Origin: Anastatus disparis | Taxonomy: Eukaryota; Arthropoda; Insecta; Hymenoptera; Eupelmidae | Length of the DNA: 64,000 bases | NCBI GenBank assembly: GCA_017163975.1 | Contig: JAFFSR010000009.1 | Coordinates: 1,798,001 to 1,862,000, forward strand | Direction: 5' to 3' | In this document: positions 13,294 to 25,631 of the stretch, in pieces | Layout: each line of letters begins with the position of its first letter | Position numbering within the stretch: position 1 is the first letter of the stretch | Position numbers and translations under genes: made by a program | The notes under the pieces: model-generated | Told to the model about the DNA's origin: nothing | Databases searched by the model: none | Seen by the model: the letters and a program-made list of their open reading frames with translations, nothing else

Positions 13294-16200
13294 TTAGCGC
13301 TTTGGAGCTATCAATCCCCTAAAAATATCGAAACTATTACCATCAGGATGAACCGAGAAAACATTTCCGTCTTTTCCTTTGACTTCCAAAAAACCATATT
13401 TATCAATTCCTAAAATTTTAACTTCTTGTAACGAATCATCTGCATTTACAATCGTAATTTCTGCATCACTAAAAATAATATTTTTTATAGATTATATTAT
13501 ACAATTATTTAATGTTTTAATGTAATGTTATAAAAATAATATGAAATAATTACGTGTGCAGCCAGTATTTGTAGTAAAGTTCGTAAAAGTGTTCCAAATG
13601 ACCTTCTTGTACAATATTTATTAAACTTTCTAATTCGCTAAAGATCAAAGCTAAAAATCGTTCCGGGGTCAGTTTTTTTAATTTTTTGTTATTTGCTTTA
13701 TTGTATTCTTTTATTAAATCGTTAATACAAGTTGTTGGTATACTATTCGAAAGGTTGATTCCAGTCCCTGTGAATTAAACATATTTATTATTTTTAATAT
13801 CATCAAAGTTAAATAAATAATTGAAAGTTTCCAAAATAAATACCTATGTTACAAACAGCAGTTGTTGACTGTATAAGAGATGAAACCGTTAAGCCTCCAA
13901 TTTTGTAAGCATTTCCAGAATAGATGTCATTAGGCCATTTTATTCTAAGATCTATGTCCTATTTGAAAAAAAACATACCTTATTTTTATTATTATATTAA
14001 ACTAATATAATAGAATTTTAAAATAAAATATTAGTAAATGTATGCACACATATCATCAAGGTATGAAATACTAAACGCAAAAAAACTTTAAAAATTTTAT
14101 ATATCTGAAAAAAAAAAAAATTTTAATCAAAGATCAAAGGAGTAAAAAATTTTAATTTGTCTAAAATAATTTTATTTCATAACATATTTTTATTTTTTAA
14201 AATCATTTTCAAAAATTTTTAAAGAATAAATTTGCAGAATTGTAAATAAATATATTATTTTAAAACAGATTAATTTAACATAAAAGTTATCATTCTAGAG
14301 AATCAAATTTCTTGTAGTCTGATTCACTTTAACGATTACTAAAAAGAAGTAATAAAAATTAATTGTTAAAGTGGTTCAATGATCATAATTATGCAGAGAT
14401 TATACAATAAAATATGATTTCATAACTCTTTGTCGGAAATAATCTTGATTTTTTAAATATTTATTGTAACAAAATTAAACGAAGTGTGGAAAGCAAAATT
14501 TAACTATTTCTTTTTAGTAAAAAGTAATTAAAAATTAAAATAATTGAAAATTAATCTTAACTCAAGATTCTTCAACTTTTGTTTCGAGAAAAATATTAAA
14601 AATTTTAAACAAAACATTTGTAAATAACAAAAGGAGGATGATACCAGTGCGTAGTGGAGATACTCCTTTTTATTTATCTTCTACACGATACCATTGAATC
14701 ACATTAAAAAGCCACCTTGACTGGGATATTATTCTGAGATATCGAAAAAGGTGGGTCACGATGAGTTAATTAGATTCTATGAATTTTTTATTCATTTAAA
14801 TAAAATATTATTTTTAGTTGTTTGGCTTTCAATAAATTCGATATAAAGAATTTTTAGTACAAATAAAAATTATAAATATCTATTTTTATTTTTTTTAAAT
14901 AATTCGTAATGAGATTGATTTCTTAAATATTTAAAAAAGCTAAAGCAAGTAGCATAGATGTAAATAGTCGGACGCAATGAATTGTAATTTTATTTTGAAA
15001 AAAGCTTGAATTTATCAAACACCTACGCGATTCTTTTTGAGAAATTAAGTAATACGTTTGAATCAATATAATTAGTTCTTTCTAATCTTAAAATCACTGT
15101 TTTTCTTATTTAGTATTCAAACATAATTATGAAATATTTTAATACTACCGTAAAATAAATAAGATCATAAATATTAAATTACCTCATATCCTGGAATAGA
15201 AGCAACAGCAGACACTATAGCTACCGTCGTGATATGTTGAAGAAGTGATATTTTTTCTCCGAGTACGGAATTTAATGGAATGTGAAGTTGTAAAGTAAAC
15301 ATAACACAGCCTTCAGGACTTAACCATGCATTTTTACTTCGACCTTGAGAAAAAATTTTTTCATTTTTTTTACAATTTTAAAATAATTTATTTTTTAATT
15401 ATTATATGTAGAATAATTTGTACAATTTAAAATTTATTCAGAAAATTTTAATTTTTTATTTTGTTAATTTAATAGTATTATGTCACTTACCCTGGCCTCT
15501 GGTTTGTCGATGTGGAATAACTGCTAAACCATGATGCAAACATGTACCATTTACGACGTCGTTAGAAGATGTCATAACGTCTGCATATATTACTAAACGA
15601 CCGAGCGATTCTGTGCTGAGATTCTGCAATAAAATTCAAAATTCTTTAATACTCATTTTTAGTTTATTTATAAAAAAATTATTGATAATTTATGTATTTT
15701 AAAATATTTTATTAACAGAAAAATATTCGATAAATTGTTAGTAGATTTAATTAATACCTCAAAATATTCAACAGTCGAAAAGTTTTCGGGACACCTGTGC
15801 ACCATAACTGGCAAAAATTTCGATGATGCGGGTTTATGTTCAGTCGTTGTACCACAAAATTGTAGTTCTAATTTTGCCGTTCTAAACACGTCGTTTGGTT
15901 CCATTTTATCCTTCAACTTCTTTAGCATTTCTAACTTTAACTATATGAATAAAAAACACATTATGAACAAATAATCGCGAACTTTATCTTAAAAAATATG
16001 TCTGAATAGTAAAAAAATTAAGAGTACTGGCATATTCAGGATTTTATGTATCACAGAAAGAAATAAAATAAAATTATAAAAAACGTAAATTTAAGATTCG
16101 CTCTGATACATATGTTTTCTTTACCCTGGTCAATTAAAAGGAAGAAATTATAATTAAAAATGATATTGCGAAAACAAAATATACAGTACCTCATGTCGGC

Positions 16201-19200
16201 CAAGAAAAAAAGCTGGCGTGTAGATGGGCGGTTGTTTTGGTTTGGAATTGACTTCAACACCGAGGTGAGCACTTAATAAATCACTGAAGATTTCGAGGCG
16301 CGTTACGTTGCTTTGTTTGAGAGCGCTGAATTTGCTTTCTTCGAATTCATACTGCGAAGGATCGGCTTCGAGATGAATCTGGGAAAAAACGGCTTTGCCA
16401 CCACTTTCGGGCAAATCAGCGAGCAAGATGCTTGGAGTATGCCAAGTTTCTTCCGATCCCAGCACTTTTACATGAAACGTATGGATTTTTCCTTCTCGAT
16501 CGCTGATATTTGCCGATACCGGGGTTGGAGGAGTCGCTGATCTAAAATTTCGTATGTTATAATTACGTTAATTATTCAATTACAGCAATTAGGATTATTA
16601 TTTTTATTATTAATACTATCGATCTTCTTATTATTGTTCTGGAAGAAAGTAAAAAACCTTAATAGTCATGACATAAGTAACTGAGAATAAAAGTTAAGAG
16701 AAAAAACAGGAGAAAAGCAAATTCATGAAAATAATACACAATGCTGAGAAACTTTTCAAAGTTGGCTGTACTTGACTGAAACTACATAACCAGATATCGT
16801 ACAAGTCGTAAACATGTTTAGTAGACTTAATAATCCAACGGATAATTAATGAAAATTCATCAAAGTTTCATCAAAGTATCTCAATATTTTAATGAAACAA
16901 AATAATAGGAGCTTATCAAACTACAAGAAATTATATGCAAGCTTATACTGATGCAAGATTTTGAAATCGCAAAGGTTTCCTATAGACTTGTGGATTTGCA
17001 ATTAAGCTATATGAAGATTCAACCATACTGGAAGACTCACAAGAAAACAAATCTTTTTGTCTAGTAACTTTCTAATATAATAATAAAACTGCTGAAACCA
17101 GTAGAAAAATAAATTGATTACAAATTTTACTCAATTTTTGGAATAAGCTTTCGGATTTCAATGAATGTTTTATTGTTTAGAATAAAAAGTTTCTGAACAA
17201 TTGTATACGAAATTAATTAGTGATTATTTTTTTACAATTGATATTTAGAAGAAAAAAATAATTATTCTTGAACCATCTAAATTATTTATTAGATATTCTT
17301 TTTTAGTTTATTAATATTTTCACGGGATTCCACGTTTCTGTTCTTTGGATTAAGCATCTTCTTTGATTAATAAAATACTTTATCCATAAGTTTTTGAAAA
17401 TGGAAAATGCACATTATTAAGATCCGAATAACTTTCTAGAAATTCGTAAATTAATTATAAAAAATATTAGGTTTATGCTTCGCAAAAAAATGTAAAAAAA
17501 TTTATATTTAAAGTATTATATTAGCAACCCAAAATTTTCCATAATTAATTAATAGATATACTTGAAATTTTAATTAACTGATGCTTATATTAAAAGCTAA
17601 TGCTTTTTTTAAAACTATTGTTCTGATTTTAAATATTAATATAATTACTCGAGGGAAAGTAAGAATACTGTCAACTTTTAATATCCTTAAAGTTGCTATA
17701 CTTTTTACAATTTCGAAGATACAAGACATTTGTTTAGTAGTCGTGTCTAATACAGTTTCTGAAAATGAAATTTTAAAAATAGTATGTTTACCTTGAATCC
17801 TCTAAGTCGTGAGTAAATTTGGTTTTGACTGGTGATGCTTGATAACAAAAGACGTGATGCATCATGCGAACGTGTTTCCATTTCCCATATGAAAAGCGTA
17901 CCAATTCATTTTCTCGAACTTCAGCTGTTTTAAATGCCGGAAGAAAAGATTTTAAAATATCAGAGCAAAGCGCTAAAAGCTTTCCACCTTTTATTATATA
18001 TTCAACAACTTGTGATGCCACATCGCTGCCAACATTACCGCACACAATCATCAGATTTGCTTCATCTATCCAAATATCATTTTGAGCCTCTTGTGTTGAC
18101 AATGAATAAATTACGTACCTACAAATATATACCACATCTGAGAAAAAGCTTTTTATTATATCAAACTAAAGAAATATTATTAATTACAAAGTCAATTTAT
18201 TGTTTTCTCATTACGACGATTTATAGGAATTATTTTGCGGATTTAATAAATACTTTTAATCTGCTAAGACATTTGGTCAACATATTAAAATCTAAATTAA
18301 AATAAACAAAATAAGCAACATGAACAAATATTTTTAAAAGAATGCCTTACAAGTTTGGAGGGAAGGAAACAGAATTCTACGCTCGTAACCCTTATGGAAG
18401 AACTTTGCAGAACACTAGGTAGAAATTCTGCATAGCGTCCTGTACAATTTCCCCAGAGTTATTTCGTAAGAGAATTTTTTAAATTCTAATTTTACTTTAA
18501 TGTTGTTAAATCAAATTATATTCGTAATATTTTTTAATAAAATTCACAATAATTAATACATAAATATGTAGATGACTAAAGCGGAATTTAATACCTTTTG
18601 TTTTACTCTTCTGTTATTCTCAGTTTTCTCTTAAATGGATTTATTGATTACTTTCAAATATTAAAGAAGCTTTTGAAATTAAAAAATAAAGGAAAAGCTT
18701 TATTTTTTAAAAACACACGTATGGCAAGTGTCAATTCGGTGGTCTAGGATAAAAATCTCGTAGAAAATTAAAATAATAAATAAATAAAGAAATAGTGGAA
18801 ATAACAGAAGAATAAAACGGATATCAGAGCCAGTATGCGACAGTCTATTAACAACAGTTTACTAATCATATTAGTCAAATTAAGAGAATGCCAAAATCTT
18901 CTAATCTTTTCAGAAAGCTAATAAATTACTTTAATTAAAAATTTGATATTGTTCAACAGGTATATTTTTTTTTATGACATAACATTTTTAAATTGTTAAA
19001 TTACATCCTTTAGAGTAATAGTTACAATACGACATTAAAATCATGTAATTGAAAATTTTCATTAATTTTAACAATAAACAGATTAAGTTAAAAAAGTATT
19101 CGAAAAATTTTGCGGATGAACACTTTTTTCAGCTTTAAGTATAATATCTATTTATTTTTAGTTTTCAACCTTTTTTATAAATTAAATAATAGAATATTAG

Positions 19201-22026
19201 ATTAATTTAGATCATATGAATTGATTTACATAAAACATCTGAAAGAACTGTAACATTTAACTCAACTTAAAATTTAAATAATTTAATTTTAAGTAAAGTT
19301 TGATCTTTCCTAATACATAAAATCTATATTAAATGTTTATTGATTTCAATCATATTTGTTTGTTTGAAACATTAGCGCCCCTTTGGGATAGCGTTTTCCA
19401 TGTCGATACAGTAGATGTAAAAAATTAAGAAAAAAATCAATTAATTACACAATTTTTTTACAAAGAATAATTGAATAATAAAATAAAGTTTACCAAGAAT
19501 AATTGAATAATAATAAAATTTATCAATATTTAATAAATGATTTTTAAAAAAATATAGTGCACATTCTAAAGAAATATTTTACATGATTTTCCAAATATTT
19601 ATGTAATAATGAATTTGGTATTTTTCATTTTTAAAAAATAAAGAAAATGATATATCTTATAAGTTTGGTCTTAAATTACAGAAATGCTTTATTCCCTGAA
19701 AAAATCTAACTGCAAAGATATTTTTTTTTTTATAAAAATTCTAATAAACGAGATTTTACTTATATATTTATGTAAAATTTAAATATTATGATTATATATA
19801 ATGATATAGAATGATGATTTTTTAAAATAGTTTTGAGAAAAAAATGAAATATAAAAACATATACACGTGCATGCACAAAATCACATACACATATCCTCAT
19901 ATATACATACATTATTTTAGAACATTAATAATAACTAAAAATAGTTTATCATACTTATGGTCTTTGAGAACTGTGTTGAGTACGCTTTGAACGTTGTCAC
20001 TTGCAACTGCACTATCTGCATATATTAATATGTTTGGTGGTTTAGATGATTTATTTATATCAATTTCAACTTTTTTTGGCGATGAAAAGCTGCAAAAATT
20101 TTCAGAGGTATATTAAATGTGAATTTTTTTCTTAATTTTTTATAAATAAAAAGAGAAACACATACTTCACTGTACTAGTTGAAAGCAAAGATCCAGATGA
20201 TGCAAAATTAGAGGTCATTTTGTCATTTGTTTTTTTTGTATGTTGCACAGATCTTGCTGGAGTAAAATCACACAAATTTTTTCTTGGACTTTCTTCTATA
20301 ATAAATTCTTGAGATCTTGAGGAACTTAAATTTGATAATGAGTCTACAGATAAATCTATTAGTGAAGAATTAAAGTCCAATGAATTCGTCAATGCTTGAG
20401 ACAGCCTCGAGGCAGTTCCATTGAATATAGCATTTGCGAATGCTGGAGTCGGAGGAGGAGTTGATGGGACTGATGAGTTTACAAGGCAGTTTTCTATAGA
20501 AAATGAATATATGAATCTTATTATTTATTTTTAATTCATAAGGTTACTATTTATAATATATTAATAAAAATGTACCTGCTGTATCATTCGGAGTTGATAT
20601 TTCTAAAATAGTTGGTATTTGCAGCGTAATTGGTTTACTTCCAGGAGATACAACCAAACCTGGGACTTCTTTTACCTCCATAGGCTCATTTTGCTGAGAT
20701 ACTAATCTTGCTATACTGCTAACAAGCCTTAACTTTTTAACATACATTTCCCATTGTGAACTACCAATTAATTCTAGAAAAATTTGCTATGTAAATTTAT
20801 GTTTTAAATAAATTTTAAATTATTTATTTAATAACTTAAAAATATTTACTTTTACTTTCTAGAAGATTAAAACGTTCATAATTATATACACAAGGTTTGC
20901 CAGATACTGAAACAGCTAAACGTACAAAATATTATAAAGTTAATCTATGAAAATAAATGTATAGAAGTAACTGTATTTACATTCAATGCGTGTCACAACT
21001 AATCCATTATTAATGAAGCATTGTCCCTGCATTAGTGTTGTAGAGAATTTCGTTATATGTTCCAAATCAGTTTCTAATATTACTCCAAAAATATCATCAG
21101 ATGTCCAAGTAACAAGTAAGCCATAATCTTCAAGCTAGTAATCATTCAATTATTTAGCAGACTTCATATTTTGTATTTTTTAGTATTAAGTTTTGTTAAA
21201 AATTATATTACTTAAAAAAAATATAGTTAACATACTTTTGTTGCTTTTGAAGATGCTAATGGAATATAATTATTTAAATCAGCTTCAATAAGTACATGCA
21301 TTTTTGTAGTTTGTTGTAAAATTGTATGCGCATCATTATGTGTAAATAAAGGAAAAATAGTTCGTCCGCATGGATATAATAACCAATTCGATACATCAAC
21401 TTTTTGCTGCAACAAACATGTATTTATATCAAAACTGAAACTTTATTCTTAATATAATTTAATCAATAAACTATTATTCGAGAATATTTTCATAGAAATA
21501 TTTAATATAAACAGCTATAAAGAAAAGTCAACTAAAATATATAAAAGACTTATGAATAAATTTTTAAAAGTATAAGCATAAATTATTTCTTTTAAGATAT
21601 ATATATATAAAATATTTAGTTTGTTACTTACTTGAGGATATATTGTACATAATCGTTTGTCTCCTTGATACCAGAGAAGATCTCCTAGTTTTGCAAGATT
21701 GTTATTACTACAAAAATGAGAGCTCAGTACGTTTTTACTGATGTTATTACTATTTTGCAACTTGTTTTTAATACCATTGTTATCTAACAACAAAATATTA
21801 AAATTTTATATATGATTCATATGAATTCCATATTTTTTTTACAAAGTAATTTTTGTACAATGAATTACAAACCTCCTTTAATTGACGATTGAGTTGCAAG
21901 ATGAAGCATTACTGAAGGTTTTGTAGTTTCTGAGCTCTGAAGAATTGTTTGGAGATGTAATCTCAAGGATGATAATCTCCATGACTGCACCCACGTAGCA
22001 ATCATATAGAAAATTGTAAATATCAT
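13294..22026 (-). CDS. Hcs: Holocarboxylase synthetase (biotin protein ligase), 16 exons
   Basis: The enzyme attaches biotin, via biotinyl-AMP, to carboxylases in cytosol and mitochondria. Exons, 5' to 3': 22026-21873, 21783-21632, 21406-21236, 21134-20981, 20915-20856, 20773-20576, 20493-20166, 20089-19955, 18118-17792, 16541-16190, 15940-15758, 15623-15491, 15343-15183, 13958-13844, 13767-13554, 13468-13294. All junctions are GT-AG and in phase; the sum is 3012 nt, 1003 aa. Residues about 415-560 form the BPL_N (glutamine-amidotransferase-like) region (PPNILIYADS, LMIVCGNVGSDVASQ). The catalytic BPL/LplA domain follows: TSSND, biotin-loop QTRGQGRSKNAW, KWPNDIY at 842-848 with KIGG at 854-857, then GTGINLSNS. 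A C-terminal cap carries SVHPDGNSFD. Length fits long insect family members. The start at 22026 opens a hydrophobic N-terminus (MIFTIFYMIATW). Reading stays open upstream to an in-frame TGA at 22077-22075, so a longer N-terminus is possible. Confidence 0.93.
13959..15182. other. Hcs intron 13, no gene
   Basis: This is AT-rich intronic DNA of 1.2 kb. A GC-richer patch at about 14640-14770 contains a short ggagata...tactcct pairing but no open frame of note. Nothing else is recognised. Confidence 0.5.
18119..19954. other. Hcs intron 8, with a coding-like patch
   Basis: This is the longest Hcs intron. A GC-richer segment around 18340-18450 is open on the plus strand from 18310 to a TAG at 18433-18435 (about 41 codons) and includes LVTLMEELCRTLGRNSA. 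It has no recognisable domain. It may be a fragment of a transposon-encoded protein. Confidence 0.35.
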
Positions 22027-22474
22027 CCCGATGCAATGATTTAATTGCCAGGTAAAGACAAAAGGATCTTCAGTTCAAATAACATCGAAGCATTTTGGAA
22101 GATTTTGATCTGTTAGATAAAATATTTTATAAAATAATACTATATGTTTTTTAAGTCGAAGTAATTTTTGATTCTTTATTTAATTTATAAAGCATTTTTG
22201 AGTAAATCTTAACTTAAAACATACATATCATATTATAATAATTATGTTGCAATCAAGAATTTTAAAAAAAGGTTAAAATAAATCGAAATTTCAATCATAT
22301 ACATAAAATCAATAACTTAAAATTCTTGATAAAAAATTTTAAAATTTTATGTGTTAAAAATATACCAAAGCATTGAAGAAAAAAAAATAAAAATTTTACT
22401 ACTCATTTATTTTCAATTATTTAAAGTTGTCAAATCGATTATTAATATTTATCTCATAATACATATACACTCAC

Positions 22475-22699
22475 GAAGACAAAAATAAGGAACAGGTACT
22501 TTGTCAACATGAACAAGGCATAGCAGACGACAACGGCCGGGAATTGTTACGATCGTGAATTTACAAAGACAGAGTGAACACCCTATGAGCAGAAAGCTCA
22601 CAGGGATTAAAATGAGAAAGCGATAGTTGCAGTCTATACTTCTTTGTTTAAATTGTCTATTGGCGCAAAAAAGCAGGGTGTTAAACGATAAACTTTATA
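22475..22699 (-). other. Possible upstream exon of Hcs (non-ATG open stretch)
   Basis: On the minus strand the sequence is open from 22699 to a strong donor (CTTC followed by GTGAGT) at 22475/22474. The translation is hydrophobic and Cys-rich (FLILIPVSFLLIGCSLCL, then IVTIPGRCRLLCLVHV) and has no Met. A good acceptor (tatctaacag) ends at 22110, and the splice phase agrees with the Hcs frame. That spliced frame meets a TGA at 22077-22075, ten codons after the acceptor and 17 codons before the annotated ATG. This may be a 5' UTR exon, or the remains of a longer N-terminus. Confidence 0.35.
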
Positions 22700-23089
22700 C
22701 TATTGTTTTTATCCAAAACAACAATTAAAATTTTAATAATATATTACATGGTTCACTACAACAAGAACAAGCCTCTACGAGGGAAAGGAAACAGTAAAAG
22801 AATTTGGGATTCTGCAGGTTATGTTTTGGTGGTGTTATGTCAGTGCAGCTACCATTTCCCACGTTCGAAATAAAGGTCAGGAATGAAACCTGCAATTGAT
22901 TTAAATTAATATATTAACTTTATTTATTGTCTTTTTTATAAATGCAAATTTAATACATATCTAAGTTTGTATAATAGACAGAAATACACTGTAAACCCCA
23001 ATAGAGATAAAAAAAGTTATCTGTAATAAAATTTAAGTTTTTCGAATATTCGTAAAAAAACATAATAAAAGTATTCCTACTAAAAATTC

Positions 23090-23390
23090 TAGCTGAGAAA
23101 TCAGATAATTTCTCATGCCAAAATTTCATGTAATTTTAATCGTTTTGTAGGTATTGCAAACCATTTTTTATCAATTAAAGACTATTTTTCAAAATTTTAG
23201 ACTTAAAAAATTAAAAAAAAAAATTTTATTTTGAAAATTTGGTCTGATTTAAAAAAAAAATTTTAAGTACAAAATTTTAATAAATAGACTCCAATTGATT
23301 AAAAATTGGTTTGCAATACTTGAAAAAAGAAAAAAGTCATCACCTGAGATTTTGGGCATGAGAAATCCCTACTGAGATTTTTCAGTGGGG
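23090..23390. mobile_element. Foldback / MITE-like element
   Basis: The left arm (gctgagaaat..., then tttctcatgcc, then ggtattgcaaacca, then aatcaattaaagacta) is an imperfect reverse complement of the right arm (tagactccaattgatt..., tggtttgcaatac, then gggcatgagaaa, then ttttcagt). The spacer is A/T-rich. There is no coding content. This fits a decayed palindromic non-autonomous element. Confidence 0.5.
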
Positions 23391-24242
23391 ATTATAATTT
23401 TTGCACTTTGAAAATCGTATTTTCATATTTTTATAATTGAATATTTTTTGTATTTTATTAAGCATCATTTAATTAATAATTACATACACCTTGTAATTTA
23501 TTTTTTTTTTATTTGAGACTTTAAGATCATTACATATATACTTTTTGCTCTTATGTAACTGTTAACTTTTGTGTTAAACAATACTTTTTTTTTGTTAAAA
23601 GTAAGATATCTTTTAATTTTCCATAATGAAATAGTAATGATTCAAGAGCACACATATATCTCATGTTCAATGAGTTGTTATTATTGGCAATAAATTGATT
23701 TTTAAAACTATATTTAAATTATTCTAAAATTAGAAACTTTAGTTTCTGGTCTATTCTATTTGCTGAAATTTCGGATTTTTTTTTTTTTTGTTATAAATAA
23801 CTTTTGGCCACAGCTATGACAACGTCTTTAGTCCCTATTTTTTATTATAGTTACAGTATTGAATAGTAAGTAACATTTGTTTGAATGTATCTTAGAAAAA
23901 CTACCCAAACCCATTTTTTTGATCGGAATATAAACAGCACTTCGTCGCAATATTGGTCGTGAATATCTTTTCGCTCGTATTTTTGTTATAGGCACAAAGA
24001 TTTTTGAGAATTTTTTTTCAAAATTTTTTTAGTTTTATTATATACCTCTATAAGAGCGATGGGTTTTACAGCTGCAGCAACATCAGTAGATAACATGGAG
24101 ACAGCTTGAAATCTAGAATTGCGATGTAATTTGTCCCACTGTTTTTATCATACATTGCGTGATAGATCACATTATCATTTTTTTATCAATATCGTAATCC
24201 AAGTTTCAATTCTAGAAAAATTTTTTATACCACATCCCTTCT

Positions 24243-24538
24243 CTGTTGAAAAAAACACGTGAAAAAAAACATCTGAAATTTGCAGGTGCATTTTGTTTCA
24301 CTTTTTACATTGTTTTTTTCATATATTTTCCCCTTAAAGTATTTATTTATGTGTTTTTTTCATGTATTTATTTAATGTTTTATCCATGCTTTTTTCATGT
24401 TGTTTTTTTTTGCAAATTTCTAAATGAAATCAATACATGGATAGCTAGTAATTAAATGTCTTTAAATGTGAAAAAACAGTGTATGACTTGATTTAGAAAA
24501 ACACATGAAAGGTGTTTTTTTCGGGTTTTTTTTAACAG
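24243..24538. mobile_element. Short inverted-repeat element, A/T-run rich
   Basis: The termini ctgttgaaaaaaacac and, reverse complemented, ctgttaaaaaaaaccc match imperfectly. The interior is dominated by runs of T broken by catg. No target-site duplication is clear. It could be a MITE or a low-complexity accident. Confidence 0.35.
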
Positions 24539-24904
24539 TTTTACTCCAAATCTTTTTATACCAAATCTAATTCGTTTAGATTTAACAAGCTACTTCAAAG
24601 CGTATCGCCTACAATATTTTTTAATAATTAATAATGCTCATGAAATAAAACTAAGTTAAAAAATACTATTTATTCCCAGAGCACTTTGTTAACTCGAAAA
24701 GCGGGCCGAACGAAAGATATATCTTACGTCTAAAATTTAGCGGGAGATAAGTACTTTTCTCCCATTAAATTTCATTTCTCCCGCAAAATAAAAAAATTAA
24801 TAAAATTTAATATATTATTGAAAATTTATAAAAAAAAAAATGTAATTTTTATTTTTTTCAATTGAGTTCCCTATTTTTAAGTTAATAAAGTGACCACGGT
24901 TGAG

Positions 24905-24975
24905 GTGGGAATAAAGCACCTCATGCAACTCGGGAGCAAAATCTATTTTTCCCTAATTGCGTAATGTACTATTTT
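24905..24975 (+). repeat. Dispersed repeat, copy related to 48.8 kb
   Basis: It contains gaataaagcacctcatgcaa followed by ctcgggagcaaaatc and then ccctaattgcgtaatgtact. Both blocks recur in the repeat at 48783-48990, one of them inverted. Confidence 0.5.
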
Positions 24976-25631
24976 TATATCATCAATGATATATCATTTG
25001 TTTATTATAATTTTATCAAATTAGAAATATAAATACTATTTTTCCATGAAAGCTCATGTTAAATTTTTTCTATTAATTTTAGTTATGGCCTCATATTTAT
25101 CAAACATCTATGATAAGCTTGACACTTATACATATCTTAATATTTTTTACTAGCATTTCTATAATTTTAAAAATTTATTCAATCCTTAATTTTAATATAT
25201 AATCATAAATTTATTAAAATTCTTTAGGCAGAATTAAAAAAATTAAATTATTTTAAATTTTTTCATCGACAAACATTAATATACTTAATACAAATTGATT
25301 ATTAAAATAATGCAAAGATGAAGAACAAATGATCAGATTAAAATTAAAATATTGGTACTGTATTATAATACATTTTTACTGATTGTCAAGAAAAGACTTC
25401 TTTTATCTTAATTCTATAAATAAAACTTTTTCGGGCTTGAGAAATAAAACAAAGTCAATTTTTGCTGATGCAATATTAATTTAATAAAATATTTGAAAAA
25501 ATAAGCTCATTTTTAGTTGCCTTAAATTATATACAAAAATAAACTTTCAAACAAAAATTATAAAGTTCAACAATCGAATTTTCAAAATGGCGTTATTCTT
25601 CATGTTGAGAATCCATATTTACAAAATATAA

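Larger units (their letters stand above)
22700..25631. other. Intergenic DNA with repeats
   Basis: This lies between the 5' end of Hcs (minus) and the 3' end of the minus-strand Kazal gene. It holds a foldback element (about 23090-23390), a poly-A/T-rich inverted-repeat element (24243-24538) and a member of a dispersed repeat family (about 24905-24975). A 41-codon open reading frame at 22748-22873 (plus; starts MVHYNKNKPLRGKG) has GC-richer codons but no recognised motif and is not called as a gene. Confidence 0.4.

Noticed and set aside
22748..22873. 41-codon plus-strand open frame starting MVHYNKNKPLRGKG
   Set aside because: Composition is mildly coding-like but there is no recognised motif, and it overlaps the likely Hcs upstream region; not enough to call a gene.
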